Positions 17,119-25,441 of a DNA stretch of 43,272 nucleotides are shown piece by piece (the first letter of the stretch is position 1; the number at the start of each line of letters is the position of its first letter). A program made the translations under genes and the position numbers. The DNA is from JBNKFQ01 sp050289385 (GTDB lineage Bacteria; Pseudomonadota; Gammaproteobacteria; Pseudomonadales; Porticoccaceae): contig JBNKFQ010000003.1 in assembly GCA_050289385.1 (NCBI GenBank), forward strand, positions 1-43,272, written 5' to 3'. Below the pieces are notes generated by a model. The model saw nothing but the letters and a program-made list of their open reading frames with translations, searched no databases and had not been told where the DNA came from.

Positions 17119-18189
17119 TTAGCGCCAGCGAAAGCGCAAACCCGGGTTATCTGAACTGAAATCCACGACTTCGGACAGATGTCGATCGCGACGCAAGGTG
17201 TCCAGCAGCGCATCCCGGGTACCATCAATTTCCAGGCTGAGATCCAGCACGGAACCCTCTGCGCCCGCCACTTCTACATTGCGAACCATTTCAAGGCCTT
17301 CAAACAGCGTGACCACGGCCTTGTAGTTTGAGTAGTTAACGACGTTTTCCAGGCGCAAACTCACACGCTCGGCGTTGACCGTCGGCACAAAAGAATAGAT
17401 CGCCGCCAACTGGTCCAGCGCAATATCCACCCCGCTATCAATCAGCTCCTTCAGGGACGACGCCTGTAACGTATTGAGACGATTACCCGCAAATCCACTA
17501 CTGGCCCCTGATGCCAGCTGGACGGAACCGCGAAAATCGCCACTCTGGGTCTGATAGAAACGTAACACCAGCCAGTGATCTGCATCGTAACGACGTGCAG
17601 CGGCTGCCAACTGGTCTTCATTGAACGCCCAGGCATCACGCGCGGACAAGGTGAGTTGGTCCTCGAGATCAAGCAAAGGGGTCAGCAGAGGCCCTCCCCG
17701 AGCGGCCATTGCCCGCTCCAGAAACCTGTGGGCATCCGGCATCTGCTCTCGACTGACATGCTGGCGTCCCTCGCCCGGCATGTCACTCACCATCCACACC
17801 AGCAATTGCGGGCGGTTGGCTGGCCAAACGGGTAATCCCGCGCGACGCACCAGGCGGTCGATCACTGAAGGCGAGTAGGCAACCTTCAGTTTCAGTTGCT
17901 CGGGAATGGTGTCCCTTGCCGGTTCACTCTGATAACCAAACCTGGACATATAGGATTCGGCTCGTTCCATTGCCTGCATTACCTGCGGGTTTGTCCCGGC
18001 GTCCGCACGACCAGTGACTTTCTTTAAAACCTGAACCAACCCTTCACGCATGGCACGCCTGCGCTCAGATATCCCCTGATCAGCCACCGGCACCCAGGCC
18101 TGATACAGATCATTAATCTGAACCGCCGAAGCGTTGAGCGGGGACAGTACCACCGCTGCAATTAACGTCAGCAACAATCGCTTGATCAT
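17119..18189 (-). CDS. DUF2066 exported protein
   Basis: The protein has 356 residues from the ATG at 18189, chosen because it begins a signal peptide (MIKRLLLTLIAAVVLSPLNASA). The mature part matches DUF2066 (AWVPVADQGISERRRAMREGLVQVL, then VTGRADAG...). The family is conserved just upstream of hda in gammaproteobacteria; its function is unknown. It is divergent from purM, with 157 bp between them for two promoters. Confidence 0.88.
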   Translation of the reverse strand: MIKRLLLTLIAAVVLSPLNASAVQINDLYQAWVPVADQGISERRRAMREGLVQVLKKVTGRADAGTNPQVMQAMERAESYMSRFGYQSEPARDTIPEQLKLKVAYSPSVIDRLVRRAGLPVWPANRPQLLVWMVSDMPGEGRQHVSREQMPDAHRFLERAMAARGGPLLTPLLDLEDQLTLSARDAWAFNEDQLAAAARRYDADHWLVLRFYQTQSGDFRGSVQLASGASSGFAGNRLNTLQASSLKELIDSGVDIALDQLAAIYSFVPTVNAERVSLRLENVVNYSNYKAVVTLFEGLEMVRNVEVAGAEGSVLDLSLEIDGTRDALLDTLRRDRHLSEVVDFSSDNPGLRFRWR

Positions 18190-18346
18190 CAGTGATTTTG
18201 ACTCTCGTTTATTTTCTGCCCGGTACAAAGCGCCATTGTAACATTACGTAGTGATCATCCCACCCTCTCTCATTGTGCTACTGTCTTCTGCACACGCTCT
18301 TCTGTAAAATACCCGCCTTTCCGTCTTCACTAATCGCGGCTGCACT

Positions 18347-19420
18347 ATGACCACTGAACAGCAAAACACCCCCCTGAGTTACAAAGATGCCGGTGTAGAT
18401 ATAGAGGCTGGCAATGCGCTGGTAGAACGTATCAAGCATGTGGCTCGACATACCCGTCGCCCGGAAGTGATGGCGGGTCTGGGTGGCTTCGGCGCTCTCT
18501 GCGAACTGCCTGCCGGTTACAAGGAACCGGTTCTGGTATCCGGTACTGATGGCGTCGGCACCAAATTGCGATTGGCAATGATTCTTGGCCAACACGATAC
18601 CATTGGTATCGATCTGGTGGCGATGTGTGCCAACGATCTGGTGGTGTGCGGTGCCGAGCCACTGTTCTTTCTGGATTACTACGCTACCGGTCACCTCAAT
18701 GTAGATACTGCCACCGCGGTGGTAGAGGGAATCGGCAAAGGGTGTGAACTCGCCGGTTGTTCTCTGGTGGGTGGCGAAACCGCCGAAATGCCGGGCATGT
18801 ACGAAGGGGAAGACTACGACCTCGCCGGTTTTTGCACCGGCGTTGTCGAAAAATCAAAAATTATCGACGGCAGTAACGTGCATGTAGGTGATACCTTGAT
18901 CGGCCTGGCTTCCAGCGGACCGCATTCCAACGGTTACTCTCTGATTCACAAAATTATCGAGACCTCTGGTGTCGATATTCAGACGCATACCCTGGACGGT
19001 ACACCACTGGCCGACGCCCTGATCGAGCCGACACGCATCTATGTCAGATCACTACTGCGTCTGATCCGCGATAGCGAAGTGCATGCCCTGTCCCACATCA
19101 CCGGCGGCGGCTTGCTGGAAAACATTCCACGGGTATTGCCCGATGGCGCCAAAGCCGTTATCAACACCACCCGATGGCAACGGCCTGCCGTGTTTGACTG
19201 GTTACAGCAACAGGGCAATGTTACCGAGCGCGAAATGCATCGCACCTTTAATTGTGGTATCGGCATGGTGGTCTGCGTACCTGCCAGTACCGCTGCCGAC
19301 GCCCTGGATATATTGCACGCGGCTGGTGAAGACGCGTTTATTATTGGCGAAATTGCCCATGCCGATGACGGTGAGGAACAAGTTGAATTGTTGAATGCCC
19401 ACCGAGCAGGTATGGAGTAA
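18347..19420 (+). CDS. purM: Phosphoribosylformylglycinamidine cyclo-ligase
   Basis: PurM (AIR synthetase) closes the imidazole ring in step 5 of purine synthesis, using ATP and FGAM. The 357-residue protein begins with the typical LSYKDAGVDIEAGNALVERIK and carries the ATP/FGAM region VSGTDGVGTKLRLA and the GGETAEMPGMY motif. The C-terminal half holds SHITGGGLLENIPRVLP, also characteristic. The stop codon is 5 bp before the GTG of purN, so the two form an operon, as in E. coli and Pseudomonas. Confidence 0.98.
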   Translation: MTTEQQNTPLSYKDAGVDIEAGNALVERIKHVARHTRRPEVMAGLGGFGALCELPAGYKEPVLVSGTDGVGTKLRLAMILGQHDTIGIDLVAMCANDLVVCGAEPLFFLDYYATGHLNVDTATAVVEGIGKGCELAGCSLVGGETAEMPGMYEGEDYDLAGFCTGVVEKSKIIDGSNVHVGDTLIGLASSGPHSNGYSLIHKIIETSGVDIQTHTLDGTPLADALIEPTRIYVRSLLRLIRDSEVHALSHITGGGLLENIPRVLPDGAKAVINTTRWQRPAVFDWLQQQGNVTEREMHRTFNCGIGMVVCVPASTAADALDILHAAGEDAFIIGEIAHADDGEEQVELLNAHRAGME

Positions 19421-19425
19421 CCTGA

Positions 19426-20082
19426 GTGAGCGATAATACGCCGCGCCTGGCCATACTGATTTCTGGCAGTGGCAGCAATTTACAGGCCTTTATCGACGCT
19501 GTGTCCAACGGCACCTTGCCAGCACAAATTGCGGTTGTGGTCAGCAACAGGCCTGGCGTAAAGGGTCTGGAACGCGCCGCAGCAAGCAATATACCGACCG
19601 AAATTGTGGACCACACAGCCTTCAGTGACCGGCTGGACTTTGATACCGCCCTCGCCAAAAGCATTGATAAATATCAGCCGAATATTGTTATCCTAGCGGG
19701 TTTTATGCGTATTCTCACCCCGGATTTTATTCGCCGCTACAAAGGCAAAATGCTCAATATTCACCCATCGCTGCTACCCAAATACCCAGGGCTGCACACG
19801 CACCAGCGCGCCATTGACGCCGGCGATCACGAAAGCGGCGCCACCGTACATTTCGTTACCGAAGAACTCGACGGGGGACCACCAGTGATCCAGGCGCGGG
19901 TGCCAATTGTGTCGGGTGACTCTGCCGACGATCTGGCCAAACGCACGCTGGTGCTGGAGCACCGGATCTATCCGCTGGCCGCGAGCTGGCTCTGTCAGGG
20001 CCGGTTGTGCATGCGCGATGGCTATGCTTATCTGGATGGGGAACATCTGCCGCAAACCGGGTTTGACTATCGCGCCGATTGA
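19426..20082 (+). CDS. purN: Phosphoribosylglycinamide formyltransferase
   Basis: PurN transfers a formyl group from 10-formyl-tetrahydrofolate to glycinamide ribonucleotide, step 3 of purine synthesis. The phosphate loop SGSGSNLQAF is at 13-22. The catalytic triad is visible as Asn111 and His113 in MLNIHPSLLP and Asp149 in EELDGGP. The 218-residue length is normal. It starts with GTG five bases after the purM stop codon, so translation is probably coupled. Confidence 0.97.
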   Translation: MSDNTPRLAILISGSGSNLQAFIDAVSNGTLPAQIAVVVSNRPGVKGLERAAASNIPTEIVDHTAFSDRLDFDTALAKSIDKYQPNIVILAGFMRILTPDFIRRYKGKMLNIHPSLLPKYPGLHTHQRAIDAGDHESGATVHFVTEELDGGPPVIQARVPIVSGDSADDLAKRTLVLEHRIYPLAASWLCQGRLCMRDGYAYLDGEHLPQTGFDYRAD

Positions 20083-20151
20083 ACGTCGGTAATAATCGGA
20101 CGTCTAAAAACCAGGTTCGAATAAACTGGTTTGAACAAACAAGGAGCATCA

Positions 20152-20871
20152 ATGTCACGTAGCCTGGTTTTCGTTATTGCTTGCATTGCCCCCTGGCTTG
20201 CTGCTGCGGCTTCGGCAAATCCTGCTGCTCTTACGCCCTACTCAGCCACTTATACAGCAAAATACAATGGCCTTAACCTGAAGGCTGTGCGCACATTGAC
20301 GTCTCTTGGTGGCCAACGCTATCGCATCGCCACCAAAGCCAGTCATTTTATTGGTCGCATTAACGAACTCAGTGAATTTACCATACAGGCCAATGATTAC
20401 ATTCGCCCGGACTATTACGAAACAAGCCGCAGTATCTTTGGCATAAAAAAAGCCGAAAGCACAAGCTTTGACTGGCAAACCAACATTGCCACATACCAGT
20501 CCAAAGGTGAGAAAAAAAAGATTGAACTCGTCGGCAACGATCTCGACTGGCTCGGTTATCAGGTGCAATTGTCCATCGACATGCAAGCTGGTAAAAAAGA
20601 ATTCAACTATCACATTGTACGTCGCGGTCGCAGCAAGGATTACCGGTTTGTCATAACCGGTGAAGAAGTCGTTGATACGCCCATGGGTAAAATTGACGCC
20701 ATAAAGCTGCTACAAATTCGCGAAAACAACAAAAGGCGTACCGAACTGTGGGTAGCCCCCAAGCTGGAATACCTTCTGGTCAAACTGAGGCAAACTGAAG
20801 ACGATGGCGACCAATATGAGCTTTTTCTTAAAAATGTGAAGATTAAATCGACTGAGGTCAAAATCAGTTGA
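20152..20871 (+). CDS. DUF3108 exported protein
   Basis: The 239-residue protein starts at an ATG preceded by AAGGAG, with a signal peptide (residues about 1-23, ending AAAASANP). The mature part begins with the family pattern LTPYSATYTAKYNGL and continues as a beta-rich DUF3108 domain. The function is unknown, but the family is conserved directly downstream of purN in related bacteria. The gap to purN is 69 bp, so readthrough is possible. Confidence 0.88.
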   Translation: MSRSLVFVIACIAPWLAAAASANPAALTPYSATYTAKYNGLNLKAVRTLTSLGGQRYRIATKASHFIGRINELSEFTIQANDYIRPDYYETSRSIFGIKKAESTSFDWQTNIATYQSKGEKKKIELVGNDLDWLGYQVQLSIDMQAGKKEFNYHIVRRGRSKDYRFVITGEEVVDTPMGKIDAIKLLQIRENNKRRTELWVAPKLEYLLVKLRQTEDDGDQYELFLKNVKIKSTEVKIS

Positions 20872-20963
20872 AACGGTGAATATCCATTATTTCTGCATTC
20901 TCTTCTTTTATTATGTCGCCACTCAAACTATGTTGTTAGTGAACAGGCAGGAGACAACAAACA

Positions 20964-21833
20964 GTGGAAATCTCACCAAACGAACGCGATTACCATCGAC
21001 CGCCTGTGCCGAACAGACGCACCGGGCAACTGGTGGTTGTCGTTATCGCCATTGCTATCATTGCGCTTGGCGCCTGGTGGTTTATGCGCCCCGAGCCCGA
21101 GCCCGAGATGGAAACAATCCCGGTCGAGCCCGTCACGACAGTGGTCGAACCGGAACCGGCTGTAACGCAACCGAATGTGGCAGCCACCGAACCGGAGCCG
21201 GAGCCCGAATCGAAGCCGAAACCCGAAGCCACTGCCGACAGACCGGAATTGCCTGCTCTGGACGACAGCGACAAGATGGTACGCGAAACACTTTCGGAAT
21301 TGAGTAGCGACAAGCTTTATAAAAGCTGGCTCAAATCCGACAACCTGGTTCGTCGTGGCACTGCGGTAACGGATGGCATTGCCCGTGGCAAGGTACTGCA
21401 CAAGTTTTTACCCGTTAAACCGCCATCCGGAAAATTCCTCGCCATAAAAAAAGGGCAAATTTACTGGCTTGACCCAGCCAACTACGACCGTTATGACACA
21501 CTGGTAGAAACACTGGTCAGCATCGAACCTGAACAGGCTGTGCAAACCATTCATCTGCTAAAACCGCTGATTGAAAGCGCATTCGCCGAACAGGGATACA
21601 AAGACCGCACTTTTGACGGCACACTGTTATCGGCCATCGATCAGTTGCTGGAGACTCCGGTGTACGATCGACCTCCGCAACTCAAGCTGGAATCAGTGTA
21701 TTTCAAATTCAAGGACGATGCCATCGAGGGGTTATCTGAAGGCCAAAAACAACTTGTGCGCAGTGGTCCGGCCAACACTCGAAAAATACAGGATTATCTG
21801 CGTAAATTGCGCGCGGAGCTGGTGAGAAAATAG
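20964..21833 (+). CDS. DUF3014 membrane-anchored protein
   Basis: The 289-residue protein has a short cytoplasmic N-terminus, one membrane helix (about 19-41), and a Pro-Glu-rich linker (about 44-90, runs of EPEPE). The globular C-terminal domain matches DUF3014 (SWLKSDNLVRRGTAVTDGIARG... and YDRYDTLVETLVSI). The family function is unknown; topology suggests a periplasmic domain held on a stiff stalk. The start is GTG with AGGAG about 10 bases upstream. A strong hairpin follows the stop codon. Confidence 0.88.
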   Translation: MEISPNERDYHRPPVPNRRTGQLVVVVIAIAIIALGAWWFMRPEPEPEMETIPVEPVTTVVEPEPAVTQPNVAATEPEPEPESKPKPEATADRPELPALDDSDKMVRETLSELSSDKLYKSWLKSDNLVRRGTAVTDGIARGKVLHKFLPVKPPSGKFLAIKKGQIYWLDPANYDRYDTLVETLVSIEPEQAVQTIHLLKPLIESAFAEQGYKDRTFDGTLLSAIDQLLETPVYDRPPQLKLESVYFKFKDDAIEGLSEGQKQLVRSGPANTRKIQDYLRKLRAELVRK

Positions 21834-21849
21834 TTTGCTACCTGAAAAT

Positions 21850-21876
21850 GGTCGCACGCTTTTTTAGCGTGCGACC
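21850..21876. terminator. Hairpin between convergent genes, probable bidirectional terminator
   Basis: A perfect 11-bp stem, GGTCGCACGCT (21850-21860) with AGCGTGCGACC (21866-21876), closes on a TTTTT loop. It begins 17 bp after the stop of the DUF3014 gene and ends 25 bp before the stop of the gene on the other strand. T-rich tails are weak on both sides, so termination efficiency is uncertain. Confidence 0.65.
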
Positions 21877-21901
21877 GCCTTTAAAATAACAACCGGTCGC
21901 A

Positions 21902-22375
21902 TCAGACCTCTTCCTCTTCGCCATCAATAATAAACCCGATACGGCGCCGAAATTCCTCTTTTTCCACCTGCTCGACATAACAGAGCAATTGCACGCTGGA
22001 CTGATGTGACAGCAGCATGCAAGGACTGCCGTTTACCGTACCTTCGATGCGGATGCCGTGAAAACTCTCTTGCGCCAACCGCTCCACATTCACCTGCACA
22101 CCACCGTTGAGGATTGCGACAATGGCGGGCTGTTGCTCGTCGGGCAATTGCTCACGCCACTGTAATACCGTGTCGGCGAGACGGCGCATCAATACACCTG
22201 CAGAACGGTATTCATTTAGCTGTTCGTCTTCCGTCGGAACCTCCGCAATGCTTGTGCGCGGCAACGGTGTCGTCGCCATAGACGGGAAACACACCATACC
22301 AACGGACTCCACTGCCTCGCGTATGGCGTTGCGATTTAATTCATCGATTGATTTGTCATTTTCTGTTTGCGTCAT
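21902..22375 (-). CDS. Hypothetical cytoplasmic protein
   Basis: I do not recognise this 157-residue protein. It has no signal peptide or membrane segment and is acidic, ending in a run of acidic residues (DGEEEEV). The central part (QQPAIVAILNGGVQVNVERLAQESFHGIRIEGTVNGSPCMLL) reads like an alpha/beta fold with a small beta sheet. It is convergent with the DUF3014 gene and divergent from the SPOR gene. Codon use is like that of its neighbours, so it is probably a real resident gene. Confidence 0.75.
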   Translation of the reverse strand: MTQTENDKSIDELNRNAIREAVESVGMVCFPSMATTPLPRTSIAEVPTEDEQLNEYRSAGVLMRRLADTVLQWREQLPDEQQPAIVAILNGGVQVNVERLAQESFHGIRIEGTVNGSPCMLLSHQSSVQLLCYVEQVEKEEFRRRIGFIIDGEEEEV

Positions 22376-22538
22376 AACTTCCAGGGCCCGTTATAAAAGC
22401 TGTCACGGTACATGACGGACAGTTACTATAGCAACAGCCAACACACATGCTAATATCGACGCAATAAACACTACCATGTATTGTGAACAGAATGCGTTGC
22501 GAACAGACCGGGGAGCACATAGCCAGAAGGGGCAGAAC

Positions 22539-23741
22539 ATGAGCATATTCGACGAAGACCAGCAGAAAAAGCCATCCGGAGACAAGCCCGATAGCGTGGA
22601 AAAACTGGCAGAAGAGGCCATATCCCTGCGCAACAGCCTGTTCGGACAAGATACCACGGAGCACATTGGCGCAGACGAAAACGGTAACCGCCAGGAGCCT
22701 GTTGTAGGCAATCCACAGTCATTCGAAGACGACGAATATGAAATCGGGGAGCGTTCGAATGATCAGGACAAGCTTGTGGATCAAAGTCCGGAATCAGAGT
22801 ATGAATACGAAGACACCAATGAACTGCCGCCCCTGCCCGAGCAAGGGGAAGTGGACGAGACAGAACTGACCTTCGAAACTGATGAGGAAGCAGGTTACGA
22901 GGCAGAGCCAGAACCAGAACCAGAACCAGAACCAGAGACACAGATTCAAGCCTCTCTGGATGTTGAACCGCCACAACTGCAGATGCAGCAAACATTCAAC
23001 GCAACAAGAGAACCGCGACAACCCATTGAAACCGACACCGACAACGACTCTTTTGGCCGGGAAGCTTTTGACCCGAACCAGCCCATACAGGACGAGAAAC
23101 CGGCCCGCGACAACTTTGCCGCCGAAAGCCATTTCAGCGCTGATGGCATTTTTAATCCCGGAATGAGGGCACTGCTGAATTGGGGAATTCTGGTCATACT
23201 GATTATTGTTGCGGTATGGAATCTGACCTGGCAATCGGAAACCGATATCAAACTGACAGCGCTCTTGGCCAATCTCGACCAGCTTGAAGAGCAAATGGGT
23301 CGAGTAGCCGATGGCGGCGACAGCAGTGACCAACTTGCCAATCTGAACGCACGTATTGATGCACTGGAAAAGAAACTGGAGCTTGCCGCCGAACAAACCG
23401 AACTGAGTGCTCGCCTGGATGCGTTGGAAAACAATGTACAAATCGCTGCCAGCCAGGCAGAAAAAGCAGCCAAAAAACAGGCTGCAGCCAAACCGCCTGC
23501 TGCTACAAACCCGTGGTTTATCAATATTGCCGTATTGTCGGACAAAAAGAACGCCGGCAATTTGCGCGACAAGGTCAAGAGCCTCGGTGTGGATGGCCGT
23601 ATGGAATCCTACCCCTCTCAGGGTCGAACCTTGTACCGTGTACGGGCTTACGGCTACCCGTCAAAAAGTGCCGCAACAGGAGATGTTCGGCGCTTGCAAA
23701 GGGCATTGGGTCTGTCGGGATTTTGGGTGGGGGAGAAGTAG
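22539..23741 (+). CDS. SPOR-domain membrane protein
   Basis: From the ATG at 22539 (GGGG upstream) the protein has 400 residues. Residues 1-208 are cytoplasmic and very acidic, with an EP repeat (EPEPEPEPEPE, about 122-134). A membrane helix follows at 209-229 and then a coiled coil (about 230-310, LEEQMGRVADGG...LDALENN). The C-terminal 75 residues are a SPOR domain (NPWFINIAVLSDKKNAGNLRDKV...LYRVRAYGY), a fold that binds denuded septal peptidoglycan. A role in division or envelope remodelling is likely by family. It is not an evident orthologue of FtsN or DamX. Its stop lies 6 bp before a heptad element. Confidence 0.88.
   Translation: MSIFDEDQQKKPSGDKPDSVEKLAEEAISLRNSLFGQDTTEHIGADENGNRQEPVVGNPQSFEDDEYEIGERSNDQDKLVDQSPESEYEYEDTNELPPLPEQGEVDETELTFETDEEAGYEAEPEPEPEPEPETQIQASLDVEPPQLQMQQTFNATREPRQPIETDTDNDSFGREAFDPNQPIQDEKPARDNFAAESHFSADGIFNPGMRALLNWGILVILIIVAVWNLTWQSETDIKLTALLANLDQLEEQMGRVADGGDSSDQLANLNARIDALEKKLELAAEQTELSARLDALENNVQIAASQAEKAAKKQAAAKPPAATNPWFINIAVLSDKKNAGNLRDKVKSLGVDGRMESYPSQGRTLYRVRAYGYPSKSAATGDVRRLQRALGLSGFWVGEK
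22905..22940 (+). repeat. In-frame hexanucleotide repeat (GAACCA) in the SPOR gene
   Basis: Four perfect GAACCA units (22911-22934) with one variant unit on each side encode the Glu-Pro run. Because the unit is six bases, slippage would lengthen or shorten the acidic stalk without a frameshift. Confidence 0.85.
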
Positions 23742-23747
23742 TAAAAA

Positions 23748-23871
23748 GTTGGAAGTTGGAAGTTGGAAGTAACCGATTCAGACCATCGCTGCGCTCGGCC
23801 TGTTTATATGTACTCGCACCGAGCGTAGCGATGGTGCATACTTTTTTTACTTCCAACATCCAACTTCCAAC
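23748..23871. repeat. Heptad-armed inverted repeat element D
   Basis: The left arm is three GTTGGAA units (23748-23768). The right arm is TTCCAAC, ATCCAAC and TTCCAAC (23851-23871). The arms pair over 24 bp with one mismatch. Inside lies a second dyad: ACCATCGCTGCGCTCGG (23782-23798) with CCGAGCGTAGCGATGGT (23819-23835), 16 of 17 paired. The element fills the gap between the convergent SPOR gene and dcd almost exactly, with 6 and 4 spare bases. In RNA it would form a long cruciform-like hairpin and could work as a bidirectional terminator. Confidence 0.92.
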
Positions 23872-23875
23872 TCAA

Positions 23876-24448
23876 TCACGCCTTCGGCAACGTCACTCCT
23901 TTCTGTCCCTGATACTTGCCGCCGCGATCCTTGTACGACGTTTCGCACACTTCGTCAGACTCAAAAAATAACATCTGCGCCACACCTTCGTTGGCATAGA
24001 TTTTTGCCGGCAAATTGGTGGTGTTGGAAAATTCCAGAGTCACGTGCCCTTCCCATTCCGGTTCCAGCGGCGTGACGTTAACAATAATGCCACAACGTGC
24101 GTAAGTGGACTTGCCCAGGCAAATGGTCAGCACATTGCGCGGAATACGAAAATACTCCACCGTGCGCGCCAGTGCGAACGAGTTGGGAGGGATAATGCAA
24201 CAGTCGCCTTTAATATCGACAAAACTGTCGGGGTCGAAGTTTTTCGGATCGACAGTTGCCGAATGCACGTTGGTAAAAATTTTAAACTCGTCTGAGCAAC
24301 GCACATCGTAGCCGTAACTGGATACACCGTAGGAAATCACTCGACCATTGCCGGGCACCGGTTCGCGCACCTGGCTAGACTGAAACGGCTCAATCATCCC
24401 CTGCTCTGCCGCCATTCGGGTAATCCACTTGTCTGACTTGATACTCAT
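23876..24448 (-). CDS. dcd: dCTP deaminase
   Basis: It deaminates dCTP to dUTP, the main route to dTTP in gammaproteobacteria. The 190-residue trimeric family enzyme shows ISYGVSSYGYDVRC, LGKSTYARCGI and PEWEGHVTLEFSN; Glu139 in the last motif corresponds to the catalytic glutamate. Length is normal. The ATG has AGGA eight bases upstream. It follows apbC by 33 bp on the same strand, an arrangement typical of Pseudomonas-like genomes. Its stop codon abuts heptad element D. Confidence 0.97.
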   Translation of the reverse strand: MSIKSDKWITRMAAEQGMIEPFQSSQVREPVPGNGRVISYGVSSYGYDVRCSDEFKIFTNVHSATVDPKNFDPDSFVDIKGDCCIIPPNSFALARTVEYFRIPRNVLTICLGKSTYARCGIIVNVTPLEPEWEGHVTLEFSNTTNLPAKIYANEGVAQMLFFESDEVCETSYKDRGGKYQGQKGVTLPKA

Positions 24449-24481
24449 CTGTTTTTTCCTGTTTTCAGTAACTGCAATCGA

Positions 24482-25303
24482 TCAATCATCAACTTCAATT
24501 TCGGGGGCTGCCTGACCGGTTTGTTCCAGAGCCCGCAACACCTTTCTGGCTATTTCGCCGTAGATTGCACTGACGTTGCCATCAGGTTCCGCCAACACCG
24601 TCGGATGGCCACCATCGGTCTGCTCTCGAATCGCCTTGTCCAGCGGCAAGGAACCCAGAAGTTCGGTGTTGTAGTCTCTTGCAATACGCTCACCGCCATC
24701 GCTGCCAAAAATATGTTCGCGATGCCCACATTCGCTGCACACGTGCAAAGCCATATTTTCCACAATACCCAATACCGGGATGTTTACCTTGCGGAACATT
24801 TCAATGCCCTTGCGGGCATCCTGCAAGGCGATGTCCTGTGGCGTGGTTACAATAATTGCCCCGGCTACCGGCACTTTCTGCGCCAGAGTGAGCTGAATAT
24901 CCCCGGTACCGGGCGGCATGTCCACCACCAGACAATCCAGCTCACCCCACCGGGTCTGCGCAAGCATCTGCTGCAAGGCGCCAGACGCCATGGGGCCGCG
25001 CCACACTGCCGGCGCGCTCTCGGCCAACAGATAACCCAGTGACATGGTTTTCAGGCCGCGGGCCGGCACCGGCTCCAGGCTGTTCTGGCCGGTTGCCTCA
25101 GGGCGAGTGCCGTCTTTGACCCCCAGCATCAGGGGCTGACTGGGACCGTAGATATCGGCGTCGAGCAAGCCTGTCTTGCAGCCCTGCGATGCCAGTGCCA
25201 GCGCCAGATTGACGGCCGTCGTGGACTTGCCCACGCCACCCTTGCCAGAGGCCACGGCAATGATGTGCCTGACGCGTTTCAAACCTTCTGGAAAATCTGA
25301 CAT
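24482..25303 (-). CDS. apbC: Iron-sulfur cluster carrier protein ApbC (Mrp)
   Basis: This P-loop ATPase binds and transfers [4Fe-4S] clusters to apo-proteins in the cytoplasm. The deviant Walker A is SGKGGVGKST (residues 19-28, Lys21 and Lys26), and the cluster-binding Cys189-x-x-Cys192 is in HVCSECGHRE. It has 273 residues and lacks the N-terminal DUF59/MIP18 domain of E. coli Mrp, a shorter form also known in other bacteria. It is divergent from metG, with 138 bp between. Confidence 0.95.
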   Translation of the reverse strand: MSDFPEGLKRVRHIIAVASGKGGVGKSTTAVNLALALASQGCKTGLLDADIYGPSQPLMLGVKDGTRPEATGQNSLEPVPARGLKTMSLGYLLAESAPAVWRGPMASGALQQMLAQTRWGELDCLVVDMPPGTGDIQLTLAQKVPVAGAIIVTTPQDIALQDARKGIEMFRKVNIPVLGIVENMALHVCSECGHREHIFGSDGGERIARDYNTELLGSLPLDKAIREQTDGGHPTVLAEPDGNVSAIYGEIARKVLRALEQTGQAAPEIEVDD

Positions 25304-25441
25304 TTACCCCCCGCTCGCCATAAAAACTGTTTTTCTGTCACCAATACTATCTACCATGAAAAAAGTGTCCAAAAACGTTATAGTTGCGCGCTTCTGAATC
25401 AATCACCCGAGCCTTTACACTCAAGATGAGAAGTCGTTGAA

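Noticed and set aside
22794..23441. 215-codon minus-strand frame opposite the SPOR gene, with aromatic repeats (FWFWFW)
   Set aside because: The repeats are the antisense of the GAACCA microsatellite; the plus-strand protein is clearly real.
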